Shown: one piece after another, positions 1-8,656 of the stretch
Numbering within the stretch: the stretch's first letter is position 1
Layout of the letters: every line of letters starts with the position of its first letter
NCBI GenBank assembly: GCA_018398765.1
Contig: JAHBMJ010001662.1
Span: forward strand, 563-20,562
DNA: 20,000 bases
Source: Chromera velia
Lineage: Eukaryota > Sar > Chromeraceae
Reading direction: 5' to 3'
Program-made: the position numbers and the translations under genes
Notes under the pieces: generated by a model
Databases searched by the model: none
Told to the model about the DNA's origin: nothing
Seen by the model: the letters and a program-made list of their open reading frames with translations, nothing else

Positions 1-130
1 GCGGCTGCCCCGCCATCGGTTACCGTCGTTCGTCGGTCCCCCTCAGTGCCTCCCATCACCACATCCTCTTGTTCTCTGCGCTGGCTGTCGTCTCCTATTA
101 GTCGGGGGGGCGGGTCGGAAAGGGGATCAG
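1..130 (+). CDS. Partial exon of a Ser/Arg/Pro-rich protein (5' end outside window)
   Basis: Read from base 1 the frame stays open and gives a Ser/Arg/Pro-rich low-complexity peptide with pieces such as VRRSPSVPP and SSPISRGGGSERGS. It ends at a consensus-like donor, TCAG|GTATAT, after base 130, leaving one base of a split codon. The next good acceptor, a long T/C tract ending in TTTAG at 574, restores a Gly/Lys/Arg/Ser-rich frame with an Asp at the junction. The agreement of phase and composition across the putative 444-base intron is the main support. The composition resembles RS-type nuclear or splicing-associated proteins, but there is no RRM or other folded domain in view, so no function is claimed. 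The start lies upstream of the window. Confidence 0.4.
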
Positions 131-574
131 GTATATTGCCGTTGCTGATGTGGGCCGCGAGGTTGTTTCCTCTTTGTCCCCCTAGGGGGAACCATGCTCC
201 TGCATGAGCTTGCTGTCCGAGTTGTGGAGGGGCAAGCTGCGTGGGATGGAGTGACATCGCAAGGACGGCAAGGAACAAAAGAAGAGAGAAGGGGCGGATA
301 GGTCGGGCTCGGGTCAGACGCTGGCCCCAATGGTGACTCTTCTTGAAGTTGAGTCGTAGCAGTCCTCCGACAAAGAATGCTGCATGCTGGGGGCGGGTGT
401 TGGGGCGGGTGTGGGGGTTTGTGTGAGGCGGGGGGGAGGCGGGAGGAACGGTGGAGGGGGTTCGGACGTGACCAGCCACCACCTGGCCTAGCTGCCTGTC
501 TGCTCTTTGTGCTGAGAAACAGGGTGCTACTCTGCGTCTTCTCTTTGTGTTTTCTTCCTTTTTGTCTGCTTTAG
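131..574 (+). other. Probable spliceosomal intron
   Basis: The segment begins GTATAT after CAG and ends in a strongly pyrimidine-rich run (CTTCCTTTTTGTCTGCTTTAG). It is GT-AG and joins two Ser/Arg/Gly-rich reading frames in phase 1. Short ORFs inside it on either strand have no recognisable content. Confidence 0.4.
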
Positions 575-687
575 ATGGTGGGGGGCGGAAGAAGCCTGTA
601 TACGTCCGTTCATCTACAAGCCCTGCCAACAAATACGCATCCCACGGAGAGAGTGGCAGCAAATCTAGGCGGCGGAGGTCGTGTGGA
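575..687 (+). CDS. Probable second exon, Lys/Arg/Ser-rich
   Basis: After the acceptor at 574 the frame set by the upstream exon reads a basic, Ser-rich peptide containing GGGRKKPVYV, SPANKYASHG and SKSRRRRS. The frame meets a TAG at about position 721, so an intron must start before that. Candidate donors are GAG|GTCGTG near 678 and GGA|GTCAGG at 688, and the 3' boundary given here is the latter. That choice is phase-compatible with the next candidate exon (909-992). A segment beginning at 787 also reads as acidic coding sequence (SDEKEGETEKPEHL) and could be an intervening exon. The product appears nuclear and RS-like by composition only. Confidence 0.35.
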
Positions 688-908
688 GTCAGGAGGGGGA
701 CGTTGGAGGAACGGAGCCAGCGGTAGCGGAAACGTTTGGTGAGCCTCCTCGGTGGATCGGTGTTGTGCGCTGTGCCGGCTGCCCAGGCCTCTGATGAGAA
801 GGAGGGGGAGACAGAAAAACCAGAACATCTGACTCTCTGGATGTGTGCGTAGGAGATGGTGGGGGGTGGGGCGCTCCAAGAGATTCCCTTCACCGTCTGC
901 GCACACAG

Positions 909-992
909 AGCGTTGGGGGGCGAGTGGGCGGCGAGCGCCGGAGACGCAACGAGTATGAGGAAGGCAGTGCAAGCGATGAGGCGAGCGACTGA
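909..992 (+). CDS. Candidate terminal exon, RRRR then acidic tail
   Basis: After a CACAG acceptor at 908 one frame reads 27 residues with GERRRRNEYEEG and SASDEASD, followed directly by TGA at 990-992. The basic block followed by a Ser/Asp/Glu tail matches the style of the two upstream exons, so this may be the C-terminus of the same protein. The acceptor has only a modest pyrimidine tract. An overlapping frame is open for longer (856-1221), but its composition is unremarkable. Splice choice is inferred. Confidence 0.28.
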   Translation, partial: SVGGRVGGERRRRNEYEEGSASDEASD

Positions 993-1790
993 CCTTTTTT
1001 CTCGAGGTCTCCGCCGGGGAAGAAATGTAGTGATTCGACCTGTATGGGCCTGCCGATGCCCAGTTGCTGCCTCAAGACACAGCTGGAGCCCCTCCTCGAT
1101 GGTCGTGGACGTTCGTGCCAGGATGACCCATCCGAGTGCTGTGGTATGGGTGCAAGCCTCCCACACCCTTGCCAGAACGACAGCACACAGAGGAATGACA
1201 AGGATGGAAAAGAGGAGTTGAAAGAATAGGAATGCCAGGAGAAACGGAGAGACAAGGTAGCGACAGATGATCTCCTCTGTTCTCTGTTGTGACTTAATTT
1301 CCTGACCACAGTTAGTCACTCTGGCATCAAAAATTGATAGTACGAGCTCGATCGTCTCTGTATTAGAAATTTACATGGTGAATTAATTAATCAATTAATT
1401 TGTTTCTTAAAAAAAAAAATTAATTAACGTGTCCATGTATGCATGCATGGACCATATACAGAAGAAGTTTGTTGACTGCATGGTTGCTTCCCACCATTTT
1501 TCATCCATTTGGATGACTCCACACCGTCTGTTCTGTTGGATGCGGAAAAGACGGCCTTATACAGGTGAATTCGGTCTCATTATTGTGAATCGCGCGGTGT
1601 GGATTCAGCCGTTTTTGCTATTTTTGGGATGAACATTCATAAACAACACTTGCCAAAACTTTAGTGACCGACATCTCCTTTCACAGGTTGTCATTTCGTG
1701 TCATTTTAGCTCAAAAAGGTGCCATTGTGAATAGATTTTCGACCTCGAGGCGGTGCACGCAGGGAGATAAGGAAAAACCATCAAAATATC
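993..1790. other. Intergenic or intronic, no supported gene
   Basis: ORFs here are short and lack recognisable content on either strand. The stretch contains an AT-rich patch around 1379-1429 (repeated TTAATTAA-like words and an 11-base A run) and a TGCATGCA palindrome at 1440-1447. Composition changes from GC-rich (before about 1300) to AT-richer, as expected for a boundary between transcription units. Confidence 0.5.
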
Positions 1791-2036
1791 ATGTCTGTCA
1801 GTGTTTCGGGGACTCACGGAGGCTCCTCGTGTTCTCGCGGTGAAGTGAAGGCAGCCCAGGCTGATGGCTGGCTGTCTCTGGGTGAGGAGCCTGGGTCAGC
1901 TTGCCAGGCAGATGCGCTGCCTACGCGAGCGTGTGAATTTTCTGGCCTGCCCGGAAGGGGGGGTCTGGGCAGGACTCTCATTCTGTCCGCCGCTGCTGAG
2001 ACTAGTATGTCAGGCAAACACAACTGTGTGTTACAG

Positions 2037-2499
2037 GCAGAAGGACCATACTCGTACGAGAGCAGCAGCCAGAAGAGCCAGTCACCAAAACGACCCCCCC
2101 ACAGGCATCATACCAGAAGCGGCTCACCTCGAGGACATTATAGCAGAAATCGACCAAGTGGAGGCAGAGGAAGAGGAAGACTCTGAGGCAGGAGTGCAGG
2201 TGGAAGAGCAAGTTCAGGAGGAAGCAGAGGGGGGGCAAGAAAAAGTAGAAGCAGAGGGAAGGGAGGAGGAAGAAGACACTGAGGAAGAGGGAGAACTTCA
2301 AGATGCCAAGAGAGGGGAAGAAGACGCTGAGGGAGAGGAAGAAGGCGCTGAAGGAGAGGAAGAAGACGCTGAGGGAGAGGAAGAAGGTGCTGAGGGAGAG
2401 GAAGAAGAGATAGAAGAGGAGGACGGACTTGATGAGGGAGAAAATATGGAATCACTCCTCCCTTCCCACCTCTCTGCGTTCTCCAAGTCTGCACTGTGA
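2037..2499 (+). CDS. Candidate exon(s) of an acidic Glu-rich protein with heptad repeats
   Basis: After GTGTTACAG (acceptor at 2036) a frame stays open to TGA at 2497-2499. It encodes HLEDIIAEIDQVEAEEEED and then a Glu/Ala/Gly tract with four in-frame copies of EE(D/G)AEGE (2317-2400). The same DNA read one frame over gives an RS-like peptide (SYESSSQKSQSP, RHHTRSGSPRGH, SRNRPSGGRGRGR) ending at 2186 and open from an ATG at 1791. Only one is likely used over most of the length. The acidic frame is favoured after 2190 because the 21-base repeats preserve it. The last 50 bases (pyrimidine-rich, ending TGTGACAG at 2501) look more like an intron end than coding sequence, so the true exon may stop earlier, for example near 2386. 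Function unknown. Confidence 0.33.
2317..2400 (+). repeat. Four tandem 21-bp units (EEDAEGE / EEGAEGE)
   Basis: Units start at 2317, 2338, 2359 and 2380, each of the form GAAGAAG(A/G)CGCTGA(G/A)GGAGAG with one or two substitutions. The 21-base period preserves the Glu-rich frame and encodes seven-residue acidic repeats. Confidence 0.85.
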
Positions 2500-2501
2500 C
2501 A

Positions 2502-2996
2502 GCCGCAACAAGAAGAGCAGGAAGGAGGCCCTTTGAGTGACGAAGAAGGTCCCACTCAAGCCCTCCTACCACAAGAGCAGATGGGAGGTGCCTCATCTAT
2601 GACTTTTCTCTCGCCTTTCCCTCTCCGTAGTCACCTCCCTTGCTCCCAGTCACTCGTGAACATCACGCAAGCGGCTATCCCCTGCTCAAGCACTCCGTTG
2701 GCTTCTCACACACTCTTTGAAGGAGGGGAGCAAGTAGAGGGAGGGAGGAGGAGTACAGACTCGATGAGAGGCCACCGGCAGGGGATACAAATCAAGCAGC
2801 TTCCCTCTCTTCCCACTCCTCTGCTCCCCTCTCTTCTCATCCTCTGCATGAGGAAGACCCAGGATCTGACATGGACGAGTTAGAGAGCGAAATGGAGGCA
2901 GAGGACGAAGGCGCCAGACAAAGCTCTCTGTCATCTTTAACTCAACTTTCTCATTTCTGTCTCAGTAGCCACCCCTTGAAACACCATGAGAATTAA
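2502..2996 (+). CDS. Candidate 3' exons of the Ser/Glu-rich gene
   Basis: Following the pyrimidine-rich acceptor ending at 2501, one frame reads PQQEEQEGGPLSDEEGPTQA. A second acceptor-like tract ends at about 2629 (CCCTCTCCGTAG). From 2721 to a TAA at 2994-2996 the third frame is open and reads ERPPAGDTNQAAS, PLHEEDPGSDMDELESEMEA and EDEGARQSS. The acidic, Ser-rich composition matches the rest of this region, so these pieces may form the 3' end of one gene. The exact introns between 2590 and 2721 are not determined. No known domain is visible. Confidence 0.3.
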
Positions 2997-4400
2997 CGGC
3001 GAAGAAGAAGGACACTGTCACGTAATTCAAGAAACTAATGTACGTCGGTGGATTCATTGTCTGCTTTGAGATCAAAATCACTCACACACCAATTACATGT
3101 GAGAGGTTTTCTCTCAATTCTTGGGCCCCCTTTGTTCTCTTTTTTGATCGTTTGTTTCTCTTTTACGGTTTAGACTGAATTGCGGCCATAAGATGCAATA
3201 AGATGCATGGTGCTTTTACTTCTTGCACTACTCTGTGTTCTCGCATGAGAGGACTGTTGTGTGTTTAACCTGCCTTTTCATTCAATTTTGGCGTGAGTGG
3301 TTCTTCTGGCCGCATCCGTCACGGCACTTTGCTGCTTTTACTTCACTTCTTCACAGACTAAGTCTTCCTTAAAGTTTTCGACCATTTTGATTCATCAGTC
3401 TGTTTAATTCCCTACAGTTGCTTTGGCATTCAATGGTCTCTGTCTGGGATTGATCGAGTTATTTCATGTTCCTTTATGCATGAAGTGAACACCGGCGTCC
3501 ATCTCTCTCTTCTCCTCCTATGCATGGATTGAGTTCCATGGGCAACGAAGACAGGAAGTCTTACGACCGCTCAAACAGAGCCAATTAATGCTCGAATTCT
3601 GATATCAGTCTCTCATCGCAGTATTGTGTAATTGGCTACTCGACACCTGGCAGTGCATGCATCAGGTTCCTTCAATGTTTCTCCATTGCCCTACCCCATC
3701 CCTGTGCATGCACTGCTGCCTCACGCAAGTCTGAGGCTGCATGGACCAGAACGCACAATTAAGTGCCGTCAAGGGCCCACGCGTGCTTGCTCTGAGAGAG
3801 CTTTCATGTCAACAGCATCTATGTTGGGGAAAGCACTCAAAAAGGGTGTATGATCCTGGACCAATGTGTCTTGTCTTGTATAGGCCGTAGTAGAAGAAAA
3901 CTCTTGGTAGAATTTTGGTTGGGTATTCAATGACACTTTTTTTCTGTGTTTTCCCGTCTTTATTTGGTTGCATGGTCGGAACTCGATAGGCTGAGGCAGC
4001 GGGGTCCTCGGACAGTTCGCATGATGGTTAGACTAGGCGATAGTCATTAGACTTAATATATGGTACGAATACATACACGCTTGTTTGTTTTGCAAGCCAT
4101 GGATTTTTATACAGTCATCGTCTGTAGCTGTCTTGTAGTAGGTCATACGCTACAGAAGGTAGTAGAGGACGTACGTCTTTGTTGTTGTGATTGTCCGTCT
4201 GATCTTGTGTCATCCGTTTTGAAGTAAGGGGAGCGGAGGGTAGAGGAGCGGGGGTCTAGTCCAACTACCAGATGGACGTGCACAGCCAAAGTGAACGCAG
4301 CAGCAGCAGTGGCAGTAGTCAATCTCGGGAGACGCCAACATGAACGCAGGGGCCCTCCCGGGGTTCTCATCGATGATAGACAATGGATAACACAGATGTG
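2997..4400. other. Non-coding stretch, no gene seen
   Basis: No ORF with recognisable or biased coding content on either strand; the longest are about 70-100 codons and look random. There are two TGCATGCA palindromes (3654-3661 and 3705-3712), a short doublet of ATAAGATGCA near 3187-3208, and otherwise unstructured T-rich sequence. The first part is probably the 3' UTR and downstream flank of the gene ending near 2996. Confidence 0.5.
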
Positions 4401-4730
4401 TGTCGGAGGCTCCACAATAGATGTAATGTGTGCGAGTGGGCATGTAGGCAGCACTTCTGGCTAAAGAAAGAGAAGAATGCAAGGAGGAGGAGATTTCTGT
4501 GTTTTGAGAGGGGGAGTACGTCATTTGTTTAAGTTCGGCCGTTTACAAAAAAAAGAGGATCTTCAGAGATATATTGGACCTGCCCAAACTCGGTCTTTTT
4601 ATGAATCAGTCCTTTCACAGGCGTCAAAACAACTGTTACCTCAATAATCTTGAATGCATATACACAGTATTGGAGGCATGCACACTGATGCACGCATTTG
4701 GACTCATTGTATCTATTGTGGCCATTCCAG
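4401..4730 (-). repeat. Copy 1 of a long direct repeat (LTR-like)
   Basis: This segment matches 5079-5447 over its whole length in the same orientation, with scattered substitutions and one 39-base difference. Both copies begin TGTC(G/A)GAGGC on the plus strand and reach GGCCATTCCA(G), so on the minus strand each starts TGGAATGGCC and ends TCYGACA, giving TG...CA termini. Minus strand is given because a purine-rich tract (GAAGGGGAGGGGTGG on minus, plus 4732-4746) directly precedes this copy in that orientation, as a polypurine tract precedes a 3' LTR. No matching target-site duplication was found, so the LTR reading is tentative; the duplication itself is certain. Confidence 0.6.
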
Positions 4731-5078
4731 TACCACCCCTCCCCTTCGTATGGGGGCACCCAGAAGGAACGACTACCAGACAGAAAGGGAAGCCTTAGGC
4801 GGGAGACAACAGAGCATTAAAAAAAGTAAAGAGGAGGGTAGCCAGACCTGAACGCTATCAGCCAGAGGGACAGAAGGATCAGAAAAGGGCCTGTCAGGAG
4901 GCATGAAGAGGCAGTGTACAAGGGTGTAAAACAAAGAAAATGAATTTGCTTATCAGAGAGACAATCGACTCCACAGAAGGTCCTTGCAACACATCAACAC
5001 AACATACAAATTCAATCACCACATCATTCTTTGCTATATCTGCATTCACACAATACTTTTCTTATTTGACTGACTTAC
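4731..5078 (-). mobile_element. Internal region between the LTR-like direct repeats (possible TRIM-type element)
   Basis: These 348 bases separate the two direct repeats and hold no meaningful ORF. In minus orientation the end next to 4730 is a purine-rich tract, but the opposite end (GTAAGTCAGTC after 5079) does not start with TGG, so no ordinary tRNA primer-binding site is evident. A short non-coding interior with long terminal direct repeats is the layout of terminal-repeat retrotransposons in miniature. A simple segmental duplication remains an equally reasonable reading. Confidence 0.3.
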
Positions 5079-5447
5079 TGTCAGAGGCTTCACAATAGAT
5101 GTAATATGTGCGGGTGGACATGTAAGCAGTACCTCTGGCTAAAGAAAGAGAAGAATGTAAGGAGGAGGAGATTTCTGTGTTTTGAGAGGGGGAGTACGTC
5201 ATTTGTTTAAGTTCGGCCGTTTACAAAAAAAAGAGGATCTTCAGAGACACATTGGACCTGCCCAAACTCGGTCTTTTCATGAATCAGTTCCCTTGTTGCC
5301 CCCACTCTTTTGTTTTCACACTCTTTTCCCTTCACAGGCGTTAAAACAACTGTTACCTCAGTGATCTTGAATATATACACATGGTATTGGAGGCATGCAC
5401 GCTGACGCACGCATTTTGACTCATTACATCTACTGTGGCCATTCCAG
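5079..5447 (-). repeat. Copy 2 of the long direct repeat, with a 39-bp extra pyrimidine segment
   Basis: Nearly collinear with 4401-4730. Directly after ATGAATCAG it carries about 39 more bases (T/C-rich, about 5289-5327) before both copies resume at CTTTCACAGGCG / CCTTCACAGGCG. Long blocks are identical, for example the stretch covering TTTAAGTTCGGCCGTTTAC. Both copies keep a short minus-strand frame containing EVTVVLTPVKG, but it is open by descent rather than evidently coding. Confidence 0.6.
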
Positions 5448-5790
5448 CATGTACTGTTTTGTGCATAAATGCGACCATGCTTATGTGATCAGTCTCAATC
5501 CAATCGTTGCGTCTTCATATCGCTTCAGCCGTCCATTTCTCTCATATTCTTACAGCTAGAGACTCTCCTTAACTCACTCTTCCAGCTAGAGCATTACTAA
5601 CTCACCCTTGCAGAGAGAGACTCTCGATCGATCCTAAACTCCTTGTCCGTTTGTGTTAATCAAATTAAATCCCTGCAGGGCGACTTAACGGGGGGTACTT
5701 AAGCAAGGAGGTAAAAGCCCCAAAGTCTCACTGACAGGAAGTTCAACGCGGAGCCACTGAGATCAAGAGATGGGAAGAAAAGAGAACAAG
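5448..5790. other. Non-coding spacer with a small degenerate 30-bp repeat
   Basis: No gene is seen. Around 5553, 5583 and 5611 there are three loosely related units beginning CAGCTAGAG or CAGAGAGAG and containing AACTCAC or ACTCTC, spaced 28-30 bases apart. The rest is unstructured. Confidence 0.45.
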
Positions 5791-6229
5791 CGCATGCCGG
5801 GGGCGAGTGGGGTGCTTTTTGCCCCCCTAAAGCGGCGCATTTCCACAAAAAACTCGTTCTCATAATTGGTAAGGAGTTAGAAGCCAAAACTTTGTATAAA
5901 AAAATGTTGTAACGATAGAAAAAGAATTTTATATCATTTCTAGAAATATAGGCTATCATACAAATTTTTTGATTTTGATGCTATTTTAACGGTTTTGAAT
6001 AGTAAAGAAAACGGTATGAAACTTATAAAATTTGTATGGCAGCCCATGTTTCTAGAAATGATATAAAAAATCTGTTTCATGGTTCTTTTTCTATTGTTAC
6101 AACGTCTTTTTACACAAATTTTCAGCTTCTAACTGCTTACCAATTATGAGAACGAGTTTTTTACGGAAAAGCGCCAGTCTCCTATGCAAAAGGGGGGGCA
6201 AAAAACATCCCACTTACCCCTGGCATGCG
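5791..6229. mobile_element. Foldback / long inverted-repeat element (MITE-like)
   Basis: The left arm (about 5791-5970) and the right arm (about 6026-6229) are inverted copies over nearly their whole length. Both outer ends read CGCATGCC(G/A)GGGG, followed in order by AAGTGGG/GAGTGGG, TTTTTTGCCCCCC, AAAAAACTCGTTCTCATAAT, GTTGTAACRATAGAAAAAGA, ATATCATTTCTAGAAA and CATACAAATTTT. The 55-base centre is AT-rich and unpaired. The arms differ by several short indels, so the copy is not fresh. Small ORFs on both strands here (each starting MRTSFL) are only by-products of the inverted symmetry. No transposase is present, so if mobile it would be non-autonomous. No clear target-site duplication is visible. 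Confidence 0.75.
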
Positions 6230-7317
6230 AGAATTTTCAAAACGAGAGGGGAAGGGTGGCTGCTGCAGTGCATACTGGCAGTGTACAATAAATGTCGGCT
6301 CCTTCTTCTTTTTCCTTTTCTCTTTCAATTCTTTGAATTCAATTCAATTCTACCTACATAGTTAGTAGGTCAAGATATGAACTAAGTCTAGACATGCAGC
6401 CTTTCTGCCCATCACAACTACTGCCTGCATAATTCATCGAGTTGACAGTCCCAAAGAAACTCTGCTCGTACACTCTTCTTTTTTTTTTCCTTATTATCAA
6501 AAAACATGTCACAACATCCTCATATCACCCGCCCACCCACTTAGTACGCTTACTTCCATATAACAAATAGAAGATGTAGCGATCGATTGAAGTGGATCCA
6601 ACTCTGTTTCTTCCCCTCTAGCCTTCTCCTTTGTTCATGTTTGTCCTTTCAATGAAAGAATCATGCGCAAGCACGACGTCTAGCTCTCTGCTGATGCCTG
6701 TACCCCTGTCTCGACTTGTCTCATGTGGGGGCCGTGTCGTCGTTTCCTTTCCTCACCCGTACGGGCACGAATTAAAGCTGGTGGAGGGCGGGGAATTGAG
6801 ATGAAAGGAAGTAGACCTTAGTATTTCTTCTCCTCAGAATCTTTGTATGGTAGATTACTTGAGCATTTGTATAGGAAGCAACTCTTTCATGGTTCCCAGC
6901 GACGGTTTGTCAGTCTACCTTAGTGGCTGATCCCGTCACAATTCTGGCGGCATTAATTCATTAAATTTTTAATTAATTCAAGTTAAGATACTTTCTTAGT
7001 GTTTAATTTGCCCGAATTTGCCCTAGAACTTGCCATTCTTCCTATTTATTCTGTCATTTTTACCAAAATCGATCATTTTTTTGTAGATCCTTTTCTTTTG
7101 AGAGCTTGGTCCGGCTTGGTCCTCTGCCACTTCAGGCCTGCAAGCTAACTTTGCCCCACAGCACGTTGTTCTTTCTTTTTCTTTCTTTTTTGATTTATCT
7201 GCTCTTCTTATACCCTTAGATCCTGTACATGCCCCGATGAACCAAAAAAATTTTTTTTCTCTCCCTCCTCTCCTCACTGTAAATAGATTCTGAACTTCTC
7301 CTATGATTGATGACAAA
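6230..7317. other. Non-coding stretch, no gene supported
   Basis: T-rich and A-rich runs (6477-6488, 7167-7194, 7243-7259) and AT-rich sequence near 6950-7010. A Lys-rich minus-strand ORF of 97 codons (7023-7316) has no recognisable motif and coincides with T-rich DNA on the plus strand, so it is not called. A small perfect dyad ACCTAC/GTAGGT lies at 6352-6370. The right part may include the decayed 5' end of the LINE that follows, but no endonuclease motif could be read. Confidence 0.45.
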
Positions 7318-7458
7318 ATGATTCCTCTCGCCAGAGCGGTCCTCCCTTTCTCTGAAAGAATCTTTCCTGGCTTGTTTGACTTACTGATGGGGGTAAAGGA
7401 ACAGTTGCTGCGTGAGAGAGGCCAAGATGTTCCTCCGGCCTATTCCGCCTCCCCCTGA
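7318..7458 (+). pseudogene. Short leading frame of the LINE relic (46 codons)
   Basis: ATG at 7318 opens a frame reading MIPLARAVLPFSERIFPGLF and then LLMGVKEQLLRERGQDVPPA, ending at TGA 7456-7458. Just before the stop its sequence runs into the Pro-rich segment that continues in the neighbouring frame, suggesting a single frameshift in an originally continuous ORF. It has no recognised domain. It may mark the N-terminal side of the surviving coding part or an unrelated exon. Confidence 0.3.
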
Positions 7459-8105
7459 CCCACCGGCGCCCCCTCCCCTAGAACCACCTCCCCTTCAGAA
7501 TGCTCCTCCCCCCTCCTCTCTCAGCAAGGCCTCTTACTTTGAACAATTGGAACAGTTGGGTCTTTCCTGGGAAGAAAGACTGGCAAATAGTAAGGTGGAT
7601 GCAGTAGAAGAGGGAAGAAGGGTATCCAAAAAGAGACGACAGAGAAAGCAGAGCAGCCGTCAAGCATGGTGGCCAGGGACCCACAATGCCACTTAATGCA
7701 GTTAAAGATGAAGGAGGCAAAGGAAAAGGCAAAGCATATCCCGAACCCTTCCCACCCTCTGCGAAAAGAATGTGTCAAGCTAAGAAGGGAAAGAGCTTAA
7801 CTGTTTGCAGCAAAAAGGAGTAAGCTCAAGCAACAGACAGTAGAAAGGCTCAGCCTGGCTAGTAAAGCAGCTCTTGACCCCTTGAGAGTTTGGCAATAGA
7901 ACAGGAAAATTAAAATACAGGGGGGAGGAGATAATAAGCCCGCTGCATCTTTCTTTACTCAGTTCTGGGTAGGGGTCTTCGATGGTCCTGGTCTTCCGTC
8001 TGCACCTGTTGGTCTGGCCTTCCCCTTCTCAGCCTGCCTTCTCCATATAGATGATTAAGGAAACACTGAAAGGAATTGATCCAAAATAGGCAGTGGGATT
8101 AGTCT
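7427..8105 (+). pseudogene. LINE ORF2 fragment: Pro-rich spacer and endonuclease-to-RT linker
   Basis: From ATG 7427 the frame encodes a Pro-rich run (PIPPPPDPPAPPPLEPPP) and then FEQLEQLGLSWEERLANSK and a basic stretch ending RQAWWPGTHNAT before TAA at 7694-7696. The frame starting at 7696 continues with MKEAKEKAKHIPN, KECVKLRRERA, LFAAKRSKLKQQTVERLSLA and FFTQFWVGVF, interrupted by stops. A basic segment with a WW pair followed by Arg/Lys-rich helices and an aromatic F..FW box is typical of the linker before the RT in LINE ORF2 proteins. Around 8050-8105 the words KETLKGIDPK and AVG recall the conserved K-A-x-G-P-D entry motif. Broken, non-functional. Confidence 0.55.
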
Positions 8106-8146
8106 AAGATGGGGTTCAACGTGGCTCTCAGGCTTATTATCTTTCG

Positions 8147-8656
8147 TTGTGTTTTGGCTTTTCTCCTCTCTCCCGTTTACTGCTCTTTGTCTTTTTCAAT
8201 TTGTTTCACCTTTTTTCTTTTTGGCCTGTATGCTGGAATATATTGCGTATTGCCCCCGTCCCTAAGGGCCCACCGAGTCTGGATTGTAATGAAAGGCGCC
8301 CGATCGATACTGTGGGGCTTCTAGGTAAGATTTTTGCGTTATTGATGGACTTGAAGATCAGGAAAGAGGTGAAAATTAACAAAAGACGGCTCGGTTTCAG
8401 GCAGGGGATGGGGACAAAGGAGGCCTTTGCTACTCTGTTTTTGTTAATTCTCAGCTTCAAGAAGAAGAAGAGTCCTCTGATTACCGCGTTTATCGATTTC
8501 ATCAAGGCGTTTGACACTATACCTCGGGTTAAGATATTAGAGAGGCTCAGGGAGGAGGGAGTAAGCCAAGCCGATGTTTGGATGATTCATTCTATGATGA
8601 TGATGATGATGTATGGGGTTAAAGCCGGTGAGCCGTATAGACTCTGGCCAACCTAG
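8147..8656 (+). pseudogene. LINE reverse transcriptase, N-terminal half (truncated copy)
   Basis: The frame includes FWPVCWNILRIAPVPKGPPS, then ERRPIDTVGLLGKIFALL (the R-P-I-s block), LGFRQGMGTKEAF (the G-F-R-x-G-x-G-T block), and FIDFIKAFDTIP, which carries the first catalytic Asp region of RT motif A. The homology stops at HS just after DVWMIHS, where an ATG microsatellite (8594-8611) and unrelated sequence follow. The usual Gln before GFR is Arg here. There is no GQG-like motif B or YADD in this part; those occur downstream after the duplicated motif A. The frame upstream of about 8190 also matches the start of the RT, with indels. Confidence 0.7.

Noticed and set aside
4143-4524. Two overlapping minus-strand ORFs of about 100 codons before the first direct repeat
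   Set aside because: Neither has recognisable content; they overlap in different frames and one runs into the non-coding direct repeat.
4529-5410. Conserved minus-strand peptide EVTVVLTPVKG in both direct repeats as a real gene
   Set aside because: It is conserved only because the DNA is duplicated. Substitutions do not favour synonymous sites in any obvious way and the two frames differ in length around the 39-base difference.
4391-5455. Target-site duplication for the LTR-like pair
   Set aside because: The flanks ATGTG (before 4401) and GCATG (after 5447) do not match well enough to claim one.
5699-6361. Two short ORFs on opposite strands sharing MRTSFL
   Set aside because: The shared peptide arises because both come from the arms of the foldback element; nothing suggests coding use.
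6352-6370. Perfect small hairpin ACCTAC/GTAGGT
   Set aside because: A 6-bp stem with a 7-base loop is expected by chance in 20 kb; no T run or other terminator or RNA-gene context is nearby.
7023-7316. Lys-rich 97-codon ORF on the minus strand
   Set aside because: No known motif, no splice or regulatory context, and the amino-acid bias simply mirrors T-rich plus-strand DNA.
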